Positions 53,861 through 64,000 of a stretch of 64,000 bases of DNA are shown in pieces (position 1 is the stretch's first letter; each line of letters starts with the position of its first letter). The notes below the pieces were generated by a model that saw only the letters and a list, made by a program, of their open reading frames with translations, made no database searches and was not told the DNA's origin. Made by a program: the position numbers and the translations under genes. This DNA is from Fasciolopsis buskii (taxonomy: Eukaryota; Platyhelminthes; Trematoda; Plagiorchiida; Fasciolidae), in contig LUCM01004349.1 in the NCBI GenBank assembly GCA_008360955.1, positions 1 through 64,000 of the forward strand, in the 5' to 3' direction.

Positions 53861-56704
53861 ACCGGAAGACCTCAGGGATACTTAACTCTCTAACCACAAC
53901 CACCACCACCACCACCCGTTCTGTCAGGAAGATTTTTAAACCCGTTCTTTTCCCACTTAGTAGAATCGACCTAAGACTCTACACGTAAGCGGTCGATGAT
54001 CTGGCAAGGGAGCATTGCAAGGTGTACACTGATTCCCACATTTTCGAGCTCACGTTCCATGAGGGCACATTTTTAACCGAAGGCGACCGCAACAGCCCAG
54101 CAATGGAATCACGTGACTTGGTCTAACTTCTTCGGCTGTATACGTTTTCAGATTTAGCATGCCGCGGGGCCCAAATACACGCACTGCACAAAAGCGCCGC
54201 AGTTCTTTTCTCACTGCAACTTTTGTGCCTACGTTTAGTCATCTCGAGTAGCATGTTGACACTTTCTTACACAAAAGAATTCATGGGAAAATGGGAAAAC
54301 CCAATGGCCAAAAGACCCATGTGAGGCTGATGCCCTGTGGGGAATATTCACATATTATTCGCTTTGCTGATTGTGCTTCTGAAAACAAAAAGAGTCCAGG
54401 TAGTTGGAAATAAAGCATCCCGGTCCGTGGAACAACGGAAAAGTGACAAGATTTTTTGGCATAGACCAAATAAGAATGATTGGCTGCCTTCACACGAGAA
54501 GGACGACGAGAAGTCTGGAAGAGAGAAAATCCCAGAGCGAGTTCTGAAAACCAGAAAAGGAAATAAAAACTTATGGTGTGTGTGTGCGTGTGCAAGAGTA
54601 AAACATCGGTGTGCTTTTGAACCAGTGATCGAAGATTGGAAGTCATGAAGTGCTGAATGATCAACCAGATGCTCCTTCGTTGAACCCACTCAAGAACGAG
54701 TGGTTGACGAAGTCAAACATATAACTGCATTATCCTAATGTGGCATAGACGCGAGGTTCACAAAAAAAACAGTTGGATGGGCATGAAATAGCTTGATACA
54801 GGCAACAGAAAGCCAACTTGTGTGAGCAGCGCTAGAGGCAACAGTTGAGGAAGATGGAGACCAGCGACTGAAAGAGCTTATAGTGGGCCCAGTAATGAGA
54901 ATGATCCTGTAGAACGGACGGAAGTCAGATAAAGGAGATGCTCGAATGGGAGAAATTTCTAAGGAGCGCTGAAACAGACTGGGCTTGCAGAATTCCATAC
55001 TCTTGGGAGAGAGCATGAATGCACCATGTACCTAGGAGATCACAGATGACTTGAGTCTAAAAAGACAGAAGTGTAATTTAAACAAAATCAAGACACTGGG
55101 GAGGGACATCGGTGAAAATGGTACGTGCGTTTAACATTTCGATTCAAAGGGCGAATCCAGGTGAACAGCTCGGTGCGAGTTTTGTGCGTGAATATGCGCA
55201 GTTATTCACGTGATTTGTGAAATTCGTAATCGATATCAGAGATCTGGATCCCTAGATAAGAGACCTTAAGTGTAAAACCATCTTAGGCCCCAACAAATTG
55301 GACGCGGTTATGAGCTGACTCCTGACTCAGTCTAACGAACAGTCAGCAGTTAAGTTGAGCTTCAGCACTGAAACAACACACACCTTCATATTACGGTAGG
55401 TGCACGCCACTTTTTATAACAGTCGTGCAGGACAAGATGTGAAGACATTAAGTTGGGAATATTTTTGTACGAAATGATCATTTCCGAGTTCGGAATTTGA
55501 TCACATGAATGAAGCAAAATAAATTAATTGATCAGTTAGTCCTTAAATATATTTTTAAAAAAACTGATTTCATAATAGTACTGGCTTCTTTACGAGAGGT
55601 TCACTTTTGAATCACCGGAAAGATATCAGCAAAGGTCAATGAAAGTTATCCATTCTTCCAACGAAGGCAAACACAATGGGGCATTGTTTTGCGACCCAGT
55701 TGACAAACAGAACGGGATTGAATGCTTTAAGGGGATATCACGAAAAGAATCGTCAATAATTATAAAAATACTGGCGTTTAATCACCCAGTATCTGGATTT
55801 TTTAGATTCTTAAGTCAGAGTTTTCATCCATGCCGGCCAGTATGTTTTGTAGAACGGTTGTGACCTGAAAAAAAATAAGAAGAAACCATCAAGATGTCGA
55901 GCAAACCAGCATCGTCAGATGTAAGTTACTCGTTTATTAGAAAAAGAACTAGGAATCGCCGAACTTGGTCACTTTTATCGTAAAGTCCATCCCAAAATAG
56001 GTGTATTGCCATGCGAAGGCTGGACGAAACTGGAAACGTTGCTCTTAATGCAACTGTTCGGTCATCATTCATGAAGGTAGCTAAACTGAGCACCTCAAAC
56101 CCATGTATTTGGTCAATATGTTGTCCCGGTGAAGCGATTTGACGGCAATGTTGATTACTTTTGACTCTTGCACGTGAACCTGGAGAGCGTGGATTCGTCT
56201 GTAGTCTGAACACGGGCTTGAAGTTTTCCGTGGTCGTATTTTTTACAAGATCATTTTGACCACTGAATATTTGTGAAGATTGGTTTTTAAACTTTAAGGC
56301 ATGCTTCCTGAATTTGCGTACCTCTTGACCGTTATATCTGGCTCTTAACCTAAGGGTAATCACTAAAACTGGGTGCTGACTTTGTAGCTCTGCAAGGAAA
56401 TTTATGATTCACATCCGGCCAGTTCAGAAAACCCAATAATCGGTTTGTTCCATGCATTTAGTGGATCCATACCGACTTGAATCTAAGACCATTTTGCACT
56501 GACTTGGCAATTTTCGCTGTCGGTCAACTTCATTTAGTATTAGCTGAAAATTTGCTGGAAGAATATTAGGATTGTATTAAATTTTATTGCTCTACGTACT
56601 TTGATATCGTACAGTAAAGAACAACAGTCTGTTCCTAATGCTCTTTCGTGTACTGTACGCCTGGAATGTTGGATAGCGACTTCAAACAAAGGCATGCCGG
56701 ACTA
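53861..56704. other. Intergenic stretch with unassigned frames
   Basis: Both strands at 54281-54689 carry frames over 100 codons that are shadows of one another, with a (GT)n run. A minus-strand frame at 54735-55016 may be part of an unidentified retroelement. A minus-strand frame is open for about 155 codons at 55926-56390 after an acceptor-like TTTCCTTGCAG, with words HPVLVITLRLRARYNGQE and RTVALRATFPVSSSL; it is not recognised. It could be a real exon downstream of, or separate from, the kinase-like gene. Confidence 0.35.
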
Positions 56705-56791
56705 TCAGTCATCCTTGTCAGGCAGATCGTGCATCGACAAATCGGCGCGCTGGCTAGCAATCGTGACTGCGAATCGACGAATCTGCATTGA
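56705..56791 (-). CDS. Kinase-like gene, candidate last exon
   Basis: On the minus strand, after an AG acceptor at 56792-56793, 28 codons and a TGA read SMQIRRFAVTIASQ and ADLSMHDLPDKDD. Its start phase (0) matches the end of the exon at 57791-57946. The polypyrimidine tract is weak, and the plus strand is also open here, so this exon is tentative. Confidence 0.3.
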   Translation of the reverse strand, partial: SMQIRRFAVTIASQRADLSMHDLPDKDD

Positions 56792-57790
56792 CTTAACGGA
56801 ACTATTCGACGAATGAGCATACTGTGATAGGGAACGAGAGGAGATAGATGCGACAGTGAAGTCAGAGACCTCGTTGTGCTCTACCTAATTCTTGAAAACC
56901 TGCTTATTTCGATCGATATACGTCATTTTTTTCCAATAAATCTACATGGTAAATTTAACAAGATGAACTATAATCGGAAGCCGGAGGTTGGTGTTTTAAG
57001 GTGATAGCCATTTCCAGAAGGGCATCAGTAGATAGTACAAGAGTGAAAAATTTGTTACGAGATTGTCCGCGGATTTTTGAAACTTAACTGGGTGCTTTTC
57101 TTTCAATGTGGTCTCAGAGAACGGTTCACTTTTACCGATCTGAGTTTCTCGATCAACTCAGCTGCGTTTTAACAAAAACCCCATCGGTTTTCGTTGGCGC
57201 TAGCTTTTATCATCAGCCCCTTCCATTAGTCTAACTGACCTAGTTTCTTGACTTACTAATGCGATATAATCGCATGCCAAGCTATATTTCACATTTGTGT
57301 TATGACATACAGGGTTCTGAGACTGTCAGTTTAAAAAACCCGTTTTTTTAGACGTGTGTGTAAACTGGGTGTGGCTTCCGCTAACAGCATTACGATTTAG
57401 TGACTTCTCCTGATAGGGTTCGCTATGCCTTACCACCACTGAACTAATGATCACAGAGGGCAGATGACTAATTGCTTATAGAAATAATTACAAGGCCTAT
57501 CCACTGAATCGCAACTGGAAATGAAACCTGAGTTGAGTGATTGAGTCGTAATATTCCCCAATAGCTATCTCATTACCAACAAGTCTGTCTGCTGGTAACT
57601 TTCACAGCGATTGTCTTCTACGTTGTTCATATCCACTCCATGGCAAACCAAATTACAAAGAAATTTCACGTACGAACCATCGTGTACAATAAAGGTACGG
57701 AGTCCATTTAACAATGAGAGTGAGATGAAGGTGAGCAGGATAAATTTATGATGTTTGAAAAAGAGCAACCATCAGAAAAATTACAATTAC

Positions 57791-57946
57791 CTTTTTCATG
57801 AGACCGATTTCTGAGTAGGTCTCACACAGTAGCAAAGATACCAGCTGACTGACACGCTCATCAACCGAATAATCTGTGGAAACAATGTGTCCCGTGCGAT
57901 CGGCTGAAGTCGGACTTTCGAAGTTTTTATCCAGCATTTGTTTGAC
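57791..57946 (-). CDS. Kinase-like gene, exon for the distal C-lobe
   Basis: A 156-base exon (52 codons, phase 0 to 0) is bounded on the minus strand by acceptor GGTTACTTCGCAG and donor AAG|GTAATTG. It encodes VKQMLDKNFESPTSADRTG, then DYSVDERVSQLVSLLLCE. The latter resembles the helices at the end of a kinase C-lobe that normally read LxxLVxxCLxxDPxxRP, although the DPxxRP part is missing. Phase agrees with the preceding exon at 58776-59059. I place it in the same gene on phase and position; homology alone is weak. Confidence 0.5.
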
Positions 57947-58775
57947 CTGCGAAGTAACCAGGTGCATCCAAATCGAATTGATTCAGATTAACAATGTAAA
58001 TGGTAGAAATTGTGCACGTTGTCCACACTGTTTCGCGTGGATCCCTACTACTCTTGGGGTCGTAGAAGTCGGAATTGATTATTGTGAATAACAACCCCGG
58101 AAGGAGGGAAAGAAAAGTTGATTATGCAACTGACTTTTTTCGAAATCTAAGTAGGTTCTGTTCGAATACAACGACTGACACCGAAGTGGGAAATTATGAA
58201 GTTAATTTAAGAGTGGCAGTCAGTATAATTTGGGAACAAGTGACCACTACTGGCTAAACTAAATTTTAACAGACCAACTGGTCTTGGAATGAAAGACAAG
58301 CGCTTTCAGTTATTAAACAACAGCACAGTTTTGAAAGTGGAACACGCCTTACGGATGCATGAAATAGCGTTGAGGGAGGGGGAAGGATCAAATGTTATCC
58401 GTTGAGATCAGCTATCCAGCGAGGCTTCCCACGTGCGTGACAGAACATTTGTGGTCTTCCGTTCTCAAATCATGAATAAACATGCGTTTACACCTACTTG
58501 GGTCCTCTAAGTACATTATTTGACCATATCTGAAAGCACACAGTCATACAAAACGTCTTGTTTTAGTAGAAGTCAGCAAAACAAATGCTATTGTGAATAC
58601 TATTCTAGCCACTACTGACTGCAATGGACTTTTCACTGTTGTGAAAATACTTCACTTCCTTTTGGCTGAAGATAAATTTCTAGCGGGTATAATGATGACA
58701 CAAGCAAACTCTCTTAGTTCTGTTTTACCTTTAGTGCTGAAGGAACATCAGACGTTGCGTTACACAACAACCTAC

Positions 58776-59059
58776 CAAAGTCACTTTGTCTTCTTTGGTC
58801 ATTTTATCCAAATCCAGACTGTCACGGGAGTCCTCCCACAACTGGTACGACCAAACTTCGACCCAAAACTTGGCAAATCCTAACACATCCCGCCGATGTC
58901 CGCGAATTAAGATATTCCTTTGATCTGTATCTTGCACGCTGTCGGCCTTGTCTGTCTCCCTATTCACGACTATCGCATTGGTGAAGTCCACAAGAACCGG
59001 GTGATCGGGAGACTGGAGAACCACCGTCCGGGTGGATACGTTTTGATGAAATACACAAG
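58776..59059 (-). CDS. Pseudokinase exon: catalytic loop, metal loop and middle C-lobe
   Basis: A 284-base exon on the minus strand lies between an acceptor with a T-rich tract (TTTTTTTTGGTATTTC, ending AAGTTAG) and the donor TTTG|GTAGGT. It starts in phase 1 and fits the end of the exon at 61084-61354 exactly, giving FLHTNQAACVFHQN across the junction. HQNVSTRTVVL stands where kinases have HRDLKPxNxxL. VLVDFTNAIVV stands where they have DFG. RRDVLGFAKFWVEVW matches the helix after the activation segment (SDVYSFGxxLWE). The catalytic Asp (HRD), the loop Lys and the metal-loop Gly are replaced, so phosphotransfer is unlikely. What it binds or regulates cannot be read from sequence. Confidence 0.7.
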
Positions 59060-61083
59060 CTAACTTGGAGAAATACCAAAAAAAATATGTCCACTAATTA
59101 TAAATCATTTATGCTGGTGTGCCAAAATGTGAAGTGCTAAAAATGTTTCGTTGCTTTAACGAGGCATGTCTATGACAACACGTCGATAGAAATGCAGTGG
59201 TCGTTCGCTTTGATTCACAAAGCTCACATTCTCACCGCGAATTAGTATGACCGTTGAAATTCCTCCCAGTGTTTGGTGAGTTGCCTAACAATTTCGTTTC
59301 TGTTGACGAAAACAGGCAATTTAAAGAACTACAAAAATGACGGCCAGACAATAGGACCATCGGGGAATTATTGACTAACTACAATAGCTCGTTTCTGTGG
59401 CCAATGATGATGAGTCCTGCTGCGCTTGAGGTCACAAATAAGACTTAATGTCAACAGTAATCATCTAATAAGTTGAGAATTGCAACCTAACTTTCTGTTC
59501 CACTAAAGCTGACGGTATTTACGGGGTAAGTTGAGGTGTCACCAATGATTATGGATTCATCGCCAGCTTCCTCCTGTTAAGTCTGACTGTAGACTGTTTC
59601 ACTCGGCTGAAAGTGAGTGACCTTTGTTGTCGACTGATAGCGGGTTACAGATATAAATGCTTATTAGATCACTTGATTGATAGAAGACCTTATTTAATCG
59701 ATTTTTCCATCCACAAGTATATTCTTAAAATATGTCAAATTTTATTCTGTATTGGCTGACAGATTCTCAGTTGATTAGGGTTTCATGGTAGATCGTTCGA
59801 TGGATTGCACAATTTACAGTTAAGGAAAACATCTATGTTTCCAAGTGAACCTTGTCATCAAAGTAATTTGGGGGCTTCGAAAAGCTATTGAGAAGTCAAC
59901 TAAAACATTTTATTTTTTAACAATCAGTCTGCCCAATTAAATGAAGTCTAACAGTGGATTGTGCATATTCAATACCTTCGGCATCTTGACCGCAGGCGGA
60001 AATTCGAATCGAGTCAAACTGCGTAACGCTATCATGGACGAAGAGGAAATTGGAAATCAGTATCTGCGTTTGATGTTTCCGTGTCTAGCTCCCAAATTGC
60101 TGCAAGACATAAATTAACAGTCACTGATAACTATACCATCTGGAAAATTGCAACCATGACGACTTGGGAGGGAACAGGATTAAATACACCGTCTACCATT
60201 GATCCGTCCAACATGAATTTCAGCATTCACATATCTTATTATTTTCAACAGTCTCAGTGTCTACCGCTAATTTGGTTCCATGTATTATTGCATCAGTAAA
60301 AGTATCAAATGTTATCCGCCCGTTTAGTAATCGTGGAAATACTGAAGCTACGGTACACGTTGAGACAAAATGTAACACCTGCAAATGTACTGTACTCGTG
60401 GATATCGGTAATTTCCTGTGAGTATTCTCGTAAATACAGTGACGCAGGGACCCATCCTACGGGTTGGTGAAATGATATTTCCCGAGCGGAAGAGTGGCGG
60501 AAGGGGATACCGAAACCAATGAATTCCTTTCAGTCTATGAGATAAAGGTGTTCCAAGTGGGGAAATTTAGTTTGTCCATTGTTTTATTGAAATAGCACTT
60601 AATCGAAAATGCACGGAAGTGTGAATTACAAAAGTTGTTGGACTGTACACACAGAGCGTGGGACGGGGCAATTTCTATCTAACAGGTAGATGAACAGTTC
60701 AATTAGTGCATCAGCAAAGGCAAATCCCGTGAGATAAATTTCACGATCCAAATTGAACTTTAGAGAGGATTATAAAAATTAATGCCTGAAATCGTGTTTT
60801 TTCTCGGGGCTTCCGCATCAGTGCAATTCCAATGAATATTCAAGAAGGAACACCGTAACAAAAATTCAGTGGCATGACATCGTCACTTCCCATCCACTCC
60901 ACCTTCAAGAAAAATTTGATATTCTGTGAACTGTGATTCATTTTTGTCATTTGTAATGAAGTGATTCACCGAGATTTGGGATTTTGAGGTGAATGGCTCG
61001 GCCAATGATGTAAGTGCTGGCTTACTAATAAGCTCCTTCAATAGCAAAACTTTGAGCTCTCGCCCAAATGGCATGAAGCTCAC
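59060..61083 (-). other. Intron of the kinase-like gene
   Basis: Runs from the GTGAGC donor beside 61084 to the acceptor at 59060 on the minus strand. No other coding or repeat feature was recognised. Open frames at 60081-60299 (+) and 60883-61083 (-) have no domain and are not needed to connect the flanking exons, whose phases match directly. Confidence 0.55.
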
Positions 61084-61354
61084 CTGCTTGGTTTGTGTGC
61101 AAGAAACTCAGTGTTTCGGCTATCTTCAAAAGTACATGAATTCGGGCTTTTGCTTTCCAATCGGCTGGCTGTGTGGAACATATCCAAGAGGCTACGGATC
61201 CCAATTCGCACCACTGAGTAAATATATCCAATTTAATCGTGTCAAAACCATCCCGATCTTCTGCGTACTTGTAAGCCAAGAAGACAGGTAGACAAGGATC
61301 ACGAAACCGGAGAAGAATTTGAATTTCTGTAAGTGCGGACCTCGTTGGTCCATC
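61084..61354 (-). CDS. Pseudokinase exon: helix C, hinge and helix E
   Basis: A 271-base exon (phase 0 to 1) on the minus strand has acceptor CTCGAATTTTGCAG and donor CAG|GTGAGC. SALTEIQILLRFRDPCLPVF fits helix C with its Glu and the following LxHPxLV strand. LDIFTQWCELGSVASWI fits the gatekeeper and hinge (LVxEYxxxGSLxxxI). RIHVLLKIAETLSFLHTNQA fits helix E ending just before the catalytic loop. The next exon supplies that loop in phase. This N- to C-lobe order on successive exons is the main evidence that the locus is a protein-kinase-fold gene. Confidence 0.75.
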
Positions 61355-61381
61355 CTGCAAAATTCGAGAAGTAGAACTTAC

Positions 61382-61418
61382 ATCGAAACAATTTTGGTAA
61401 CAGTATTGCGGACGCATT
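61382..61418 (-). CDS. Kinase-like gene, 37-base microexon
   Basis: Between acceptor CGTTTTGAATACAG and donor GAT|GTAAGTTC on the minus strand lie one base and twelve codons, MRPQYCYQNCFD. It joins in phase 0 to the exon at 61084-61354, giving CFDDGPTRSALTEIQ. This is the position between strand 3 (normally VAIK) and helix C. The expected strand-3 Lys must lie in the exon before it. Confidence 0.55.
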
Positions 61419-61987
61419 CTGTATTCAAAACGAATACTAGAAACCTATTTATTGTTCACTATGGATCGTAAGCCATTCAAGGGAGACAGAGAGTGAGTGA
61501 AAGATACCGGTTTTATAAGCTTTTTGTGACAAATACACTGATACACGATAGCTCATGCATATGAACACATATTCTGGTGCTAATGTTAGTGTTTGGGTGC
61601 ACGTTAATTGTTCTCATGAATGAACCCGCCAATCAGACGAGGATCATGGTCTGCGTGCATCGGGTTGTACTAATTCTGTAGGGGTAATGTACAGGTTGAG
61701 AAAATAATGCATTTCATTACATTTTTATCACCTATATATAATTTACTTATATCCAGGTTAGCACTCAAAAAAATAAATGACTACTTATGTTTTAAAAAAT
61801 GGGGTTTGTCAAGCAATGCCATGATCATTTTTAGATTTCGAGTATGGTCACCTGTTTTTGCTAATGTCTTATCTAAGTAGAGTTTGATTTTGCCCGATGC
61901 AGGGCTAATTTAATAGGTCGTTTCCACTATGGAAGCAATCTTTTGAGTCAGGATAAAACTGCCGGATTCATCGATTTTCGATTTCAC

Positions 61988-62075
61988 CCGAATAGCTGCC
62001 TTTGGCTATTCCCATCCTTGTTGATATTTTGGCTGGCTAACTGCTGCTTGGTTTTTCCGACCGTATTGTGCATCT
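61988..62075 (-). CDS. Kinase-like gene, candidate N-lobe exon
   Basis: An 88-base minus-strand segment after acceptor AAAGCTTTGCAG and before a GTGAAAT donor reads EMHNTVGKTKQQLASQNINK and DGNSQRQLF. Its end phase (2) matches the microexon. Its start phase (1) does not match the end of the exon at 62233-62337 (0), so either an exon is missing between them or this is not an exon. No clear glycine-rich loop or VAIK is seen. Confidence 0.3.
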
Positions 62076-62232
62076 CAACTGCAAAGCTTTCGAGGGCATT
62101 TGATTGTTCGGTTGATATCAAGGCCGAGACGAGTTTATTTGATGGTTTCTCGGACTACACTTGCTTGACATTTGTGTATACATGATATATTGGGATTAAG
62201 AGATCAGCTTCATTAGCAATTGCTCAACTTAC

Positions 62233-62337
62233 CGTGAGTTCAAAAGGCCCCGCGGTGTTCATCAGGTGTATTGTGCATAGTCCACCTGAACACGAAGGAC
62301 ACAATCTAGACCAGGCAACGAGCACACTTCGGAATCG
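62233..62337 (-). CDS. Kinase-like gene, candidate upstream exon (Cys-rich)
   Basis: A 105-base segment (35 codons, phase 0 to 0) on the minus strand lies between acceptor CACTGGAAACAG and the strong donor ACG|GTAAGTTG. It reads RFRSVLVAWSRLCPSCSGG and CTIHLMNTAGPFELT. Phase agrees with the exon at 62656-62850. The plus strand is also open here. No domain is recognised. Confidence 0.4.
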
Positions 62338-62655
62338 CTGTTTCCAGTGTTGGTGGGAAATAGATGACAAAAATGAATTTTATCACCCTATCGGTTGGCC
62401 TTCATTTTCGGATAGGAGCTGAGTCACTAAATTTACTTGTCACCGTTTTTACACATAGTTCAGATTGGTGGACGTGCGTCAATGCAGGTGGCTTGCAGAC
62501 GAAAACACTTGATTTGCCGTTGAACTGGGTTCATCTTGTCTCGGTTGCATAACATAATAGCTGAGTACTGTTAAAAAACCTAATGGTTAGAGATTCTTGT
62601 TATTCACGAGTTCTGTTTGACTAATTGCGATAAACAAACAAACGGACTTCCTAAC

Positions 62656-62850
62656 CTTGGTTGAAGAGCAGATAAAAGTTCTCCGATGCATTGGTTTGGC
62701 ATCTACGTCCTCGTGGGCACTCATCTCGTTGGACGATTCCACACACGGAGAGGAAAGACGCTTCGGAAACAACAGTGATCCGTTGGGGGATGTGTTACAT
62801 CTATCCAAAGCTTGTAGAATTCCTCTCAATTCATCATGGGCGGTTCTAGC
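62656..62850 (-). CDS. Kinase-like gene, candidate upstream exon
   Basis: A 195-base segment (65 codons, phase 0 to 0) on the minus strand lies between a good acceptor, GCGTCATCTCCGCAG, and donor AAG|GTTAGG. It reads ARTAHDELRGILQALDRCN, SPNGSLLFPKRLSSPCVES and DVDAKPMHRRTFICSSTK. The composition is polar and looks like an inter-domain segment before a kinase domain. No family is recognised. Further 5' exons would lie to the right, possibly outside the window. Confidence 0.4.
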
Positions 62851-63727
62851 CTGCGGAGATGACGCGTTTTGCAAACAGAGATGTGCAGGCAGAAACAGCG
62901 ATGAAAACAGTTGAAAAAGTCAAATTCCTTCACGAAGGAGGCTAGTCGGTATTGGGAGGATTATATTTAAAAATGTAACATGCAATTTCTGATCATGAGT
63001 GAAAAACAAATCAAAAATACCGGAACCTGTACCTTTCCGAATTAGAATAATTGACAAATCAGTCGATAGACCAGGTATGAAAAATTTGGGTAGAGCGTCA
63101 AGCAGATTATTCCAATTGGGGTGACACCTAGTTAAGCGAAATTTGTTTGTCTAGTTAGTTCACTCGAGTTTGACGATTTCTGTGAAGTCAATAAGTCAAA
63201 TAAGCTTTAAAATGATTCACTATCAGATAAAAGTTTCCCTTTGCTTTTCTACTGTACATTCGCCCATTGTCCGGAAACATTTTTATTCACGTACAAAAAG
63301 CTATAATTACTAACTGAATCGTCTTAGTTTTTACCTTAATTCTACCAAATAGAAAGGTAGTAGATAGCTGAAGTATTCACCACTTGCACTTCTCAGGTAG
63401 TCCAAAACATTTCAACCCAAAATTTGGAGAGTGATGTTAACCAGAGAAGTTAAAGCAAGCCGCCATTATTTCCATGTGCGTATGTCCAATCAGCGTGCCA
63501 GTCCATTTCTATCAAATAGTATCCTTATTTTAGTAACAAACTATAACCCTAAACATTAGAGAACCAAAATCCGTAGTTAGCGAATAATACACAAAAATCT
63601 ACTCGCTCATGTGAAACAAATTTCAACATGCATAAAACTGAATGTTCATCACAATCTCAAAATATATGCAAATATATGCAGCTGTATACCCATATAACTA
63701 TCGAAGTAGATAGGTATTTATGTATCT
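62851..63727. other. Stretch upstream of the kinase-like gene, no gene recognised
   Basis: Only short frames. Earlier exons of the minus-strand gene would be expected here, but none could be identified. Confidence 0.35.
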
Positions 63728-63729
63728 GC

Positions 63730-63766
<37 letters not shown>

Positions 63767-63800
63767 AGCCCGTTTCTATCAATCTATCTATCCATTTGTC
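63728..63800. repeat. (TATC)n microsatellite, degenerate to the right
   Basis: Nearly perfect TATC units from 63730 to 63767, then imperfect units to about 63800, within a pyrimidine-rich stretch that continues to the window end. The Ser/Ile/Tyr-repeat frame across it is a by-product. Confidence 0.9.
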
Positions 63801-64000
63801 TTTCCATCGGCCTACGTTTCTGTATCTCACTCCGCCTTTTTAATTTACTATCTTTTTTCTTCTTTTTCTGTGATCTTTTTTGGGGATCATCTTATTTGCC
63901 TTTCCTCCTGTCTATCTTCCCGTGCACTCTCTGTCACTCACTTGCCTGTTACTCTCATCGATATTTTGTCATTCTGCTGTGCTTTCCATTCCCCAACAGG

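Noticed and set aside
54281..54689. Three overlapping frames over 100 codons on both strands
   Set aside because: They contain a translated (GT)n/(CA)n run, shadow each other and have no recognisable domain.
57565..57768. Minus-strand frame with a hydrophobic start, considered as the next kinase exon
   Set aside because: No AG acceptor exists between the donor at 57790 and the start of the plausible coding part, so it cannot be spliced on.
58593..58883. 96-codon plus-strand frame
   Set aside because: It is antisense to the better supported pseudokinase exon at 58776-59059.
63628..63843. Frame with Ile-Tyr-Leu-Ser repeats
   Set aside because: It is a translated (TATC)n microsatellite.
1..64000. 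CRISPR arrays, operons, rRNA or functional tRNA genes
   Set aside because: No regularly spaced repeats, no operon-like spacing and no cloverleaf-forming tRNA were seen. The tRNA-like stretches are SINE heads with degraded arms.

Overview
The window is nuclear DNA of a multicellular animal, most likely a digenean trematode (parasitic flatworm). Real coding sequence is sparse and intron-split with GT-AG borders. Most of the rest is intron or intergenic DNA filled with decayed non-LTR retrotransposons of the kind common in flukes, Penelope-like remnants, one Ty3/gypsy pol remnant, tRNA-headed SINEs and microsatellites. No bacterial features are present. All identifications come from reading translations and splice sites by eye and from remembered family patterns; no database search was possible.

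Layout. (1) 1-2670: the 3' end of an RTE-like LINE and a tRNA-headed SINE. (2) 2671-22403 (+): a two-exon homologue of Asteroid/ASTE1, an XPG/FEN1-like protein. Its 84-residue first exon and 756-residue second exon are separated by a 17.2 kb intron. The intron holds several LINE fragments, a Penelope-like fragment, SINE copies and an inverted pair of hammerhead-ribozyme-like cores. The acidic active-site positions in the second nuclease block look lost. (3) 22.6-29.5 kb: mostly anonymous DNA with a (TA)n tract and a Penelope-like GIY-YIG remnant. (4) 29.5-30.7 kb (-): segments that follow the order of TMEM231, a ciliary transition-zone membrane protein, but with in-frame stops; probably a pseudogene. 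(5) 34.6-37.4 kb (-): two LINE remnants. (6) 39905-41263 (+): an intact 452-codon single-exon reading frame with repeated [LI]xR[LI]SRPT motifs, function unknown. (7) 41.3-51.7 kb: largely featureless, with one LINE 3' end. (8) 51.7-53.9 kb (+): decayed Ty3/gypsy pol. (9) 56.7-62.9 kb (-): a multi-exon protein-kinase-like gene. Three consecutive exons join in phase, and the catalytic loop reads HQN instead of HRD and the metal loop DFT instead of DFG, so it is a predicted pseudokinase. (10) The right end is anonymous DNA with a (TATC)n tract.

The genes do not form a pathway; neighbours appear to be ordinary unlinked animal genes. The most notable items are the predicted pseudokinase, the tRNA-like SINE carrying a hammerhead-like core in two inverted copies, the divergent ASTE1 nuclease fold and the disrupted TMEM231-like locus.
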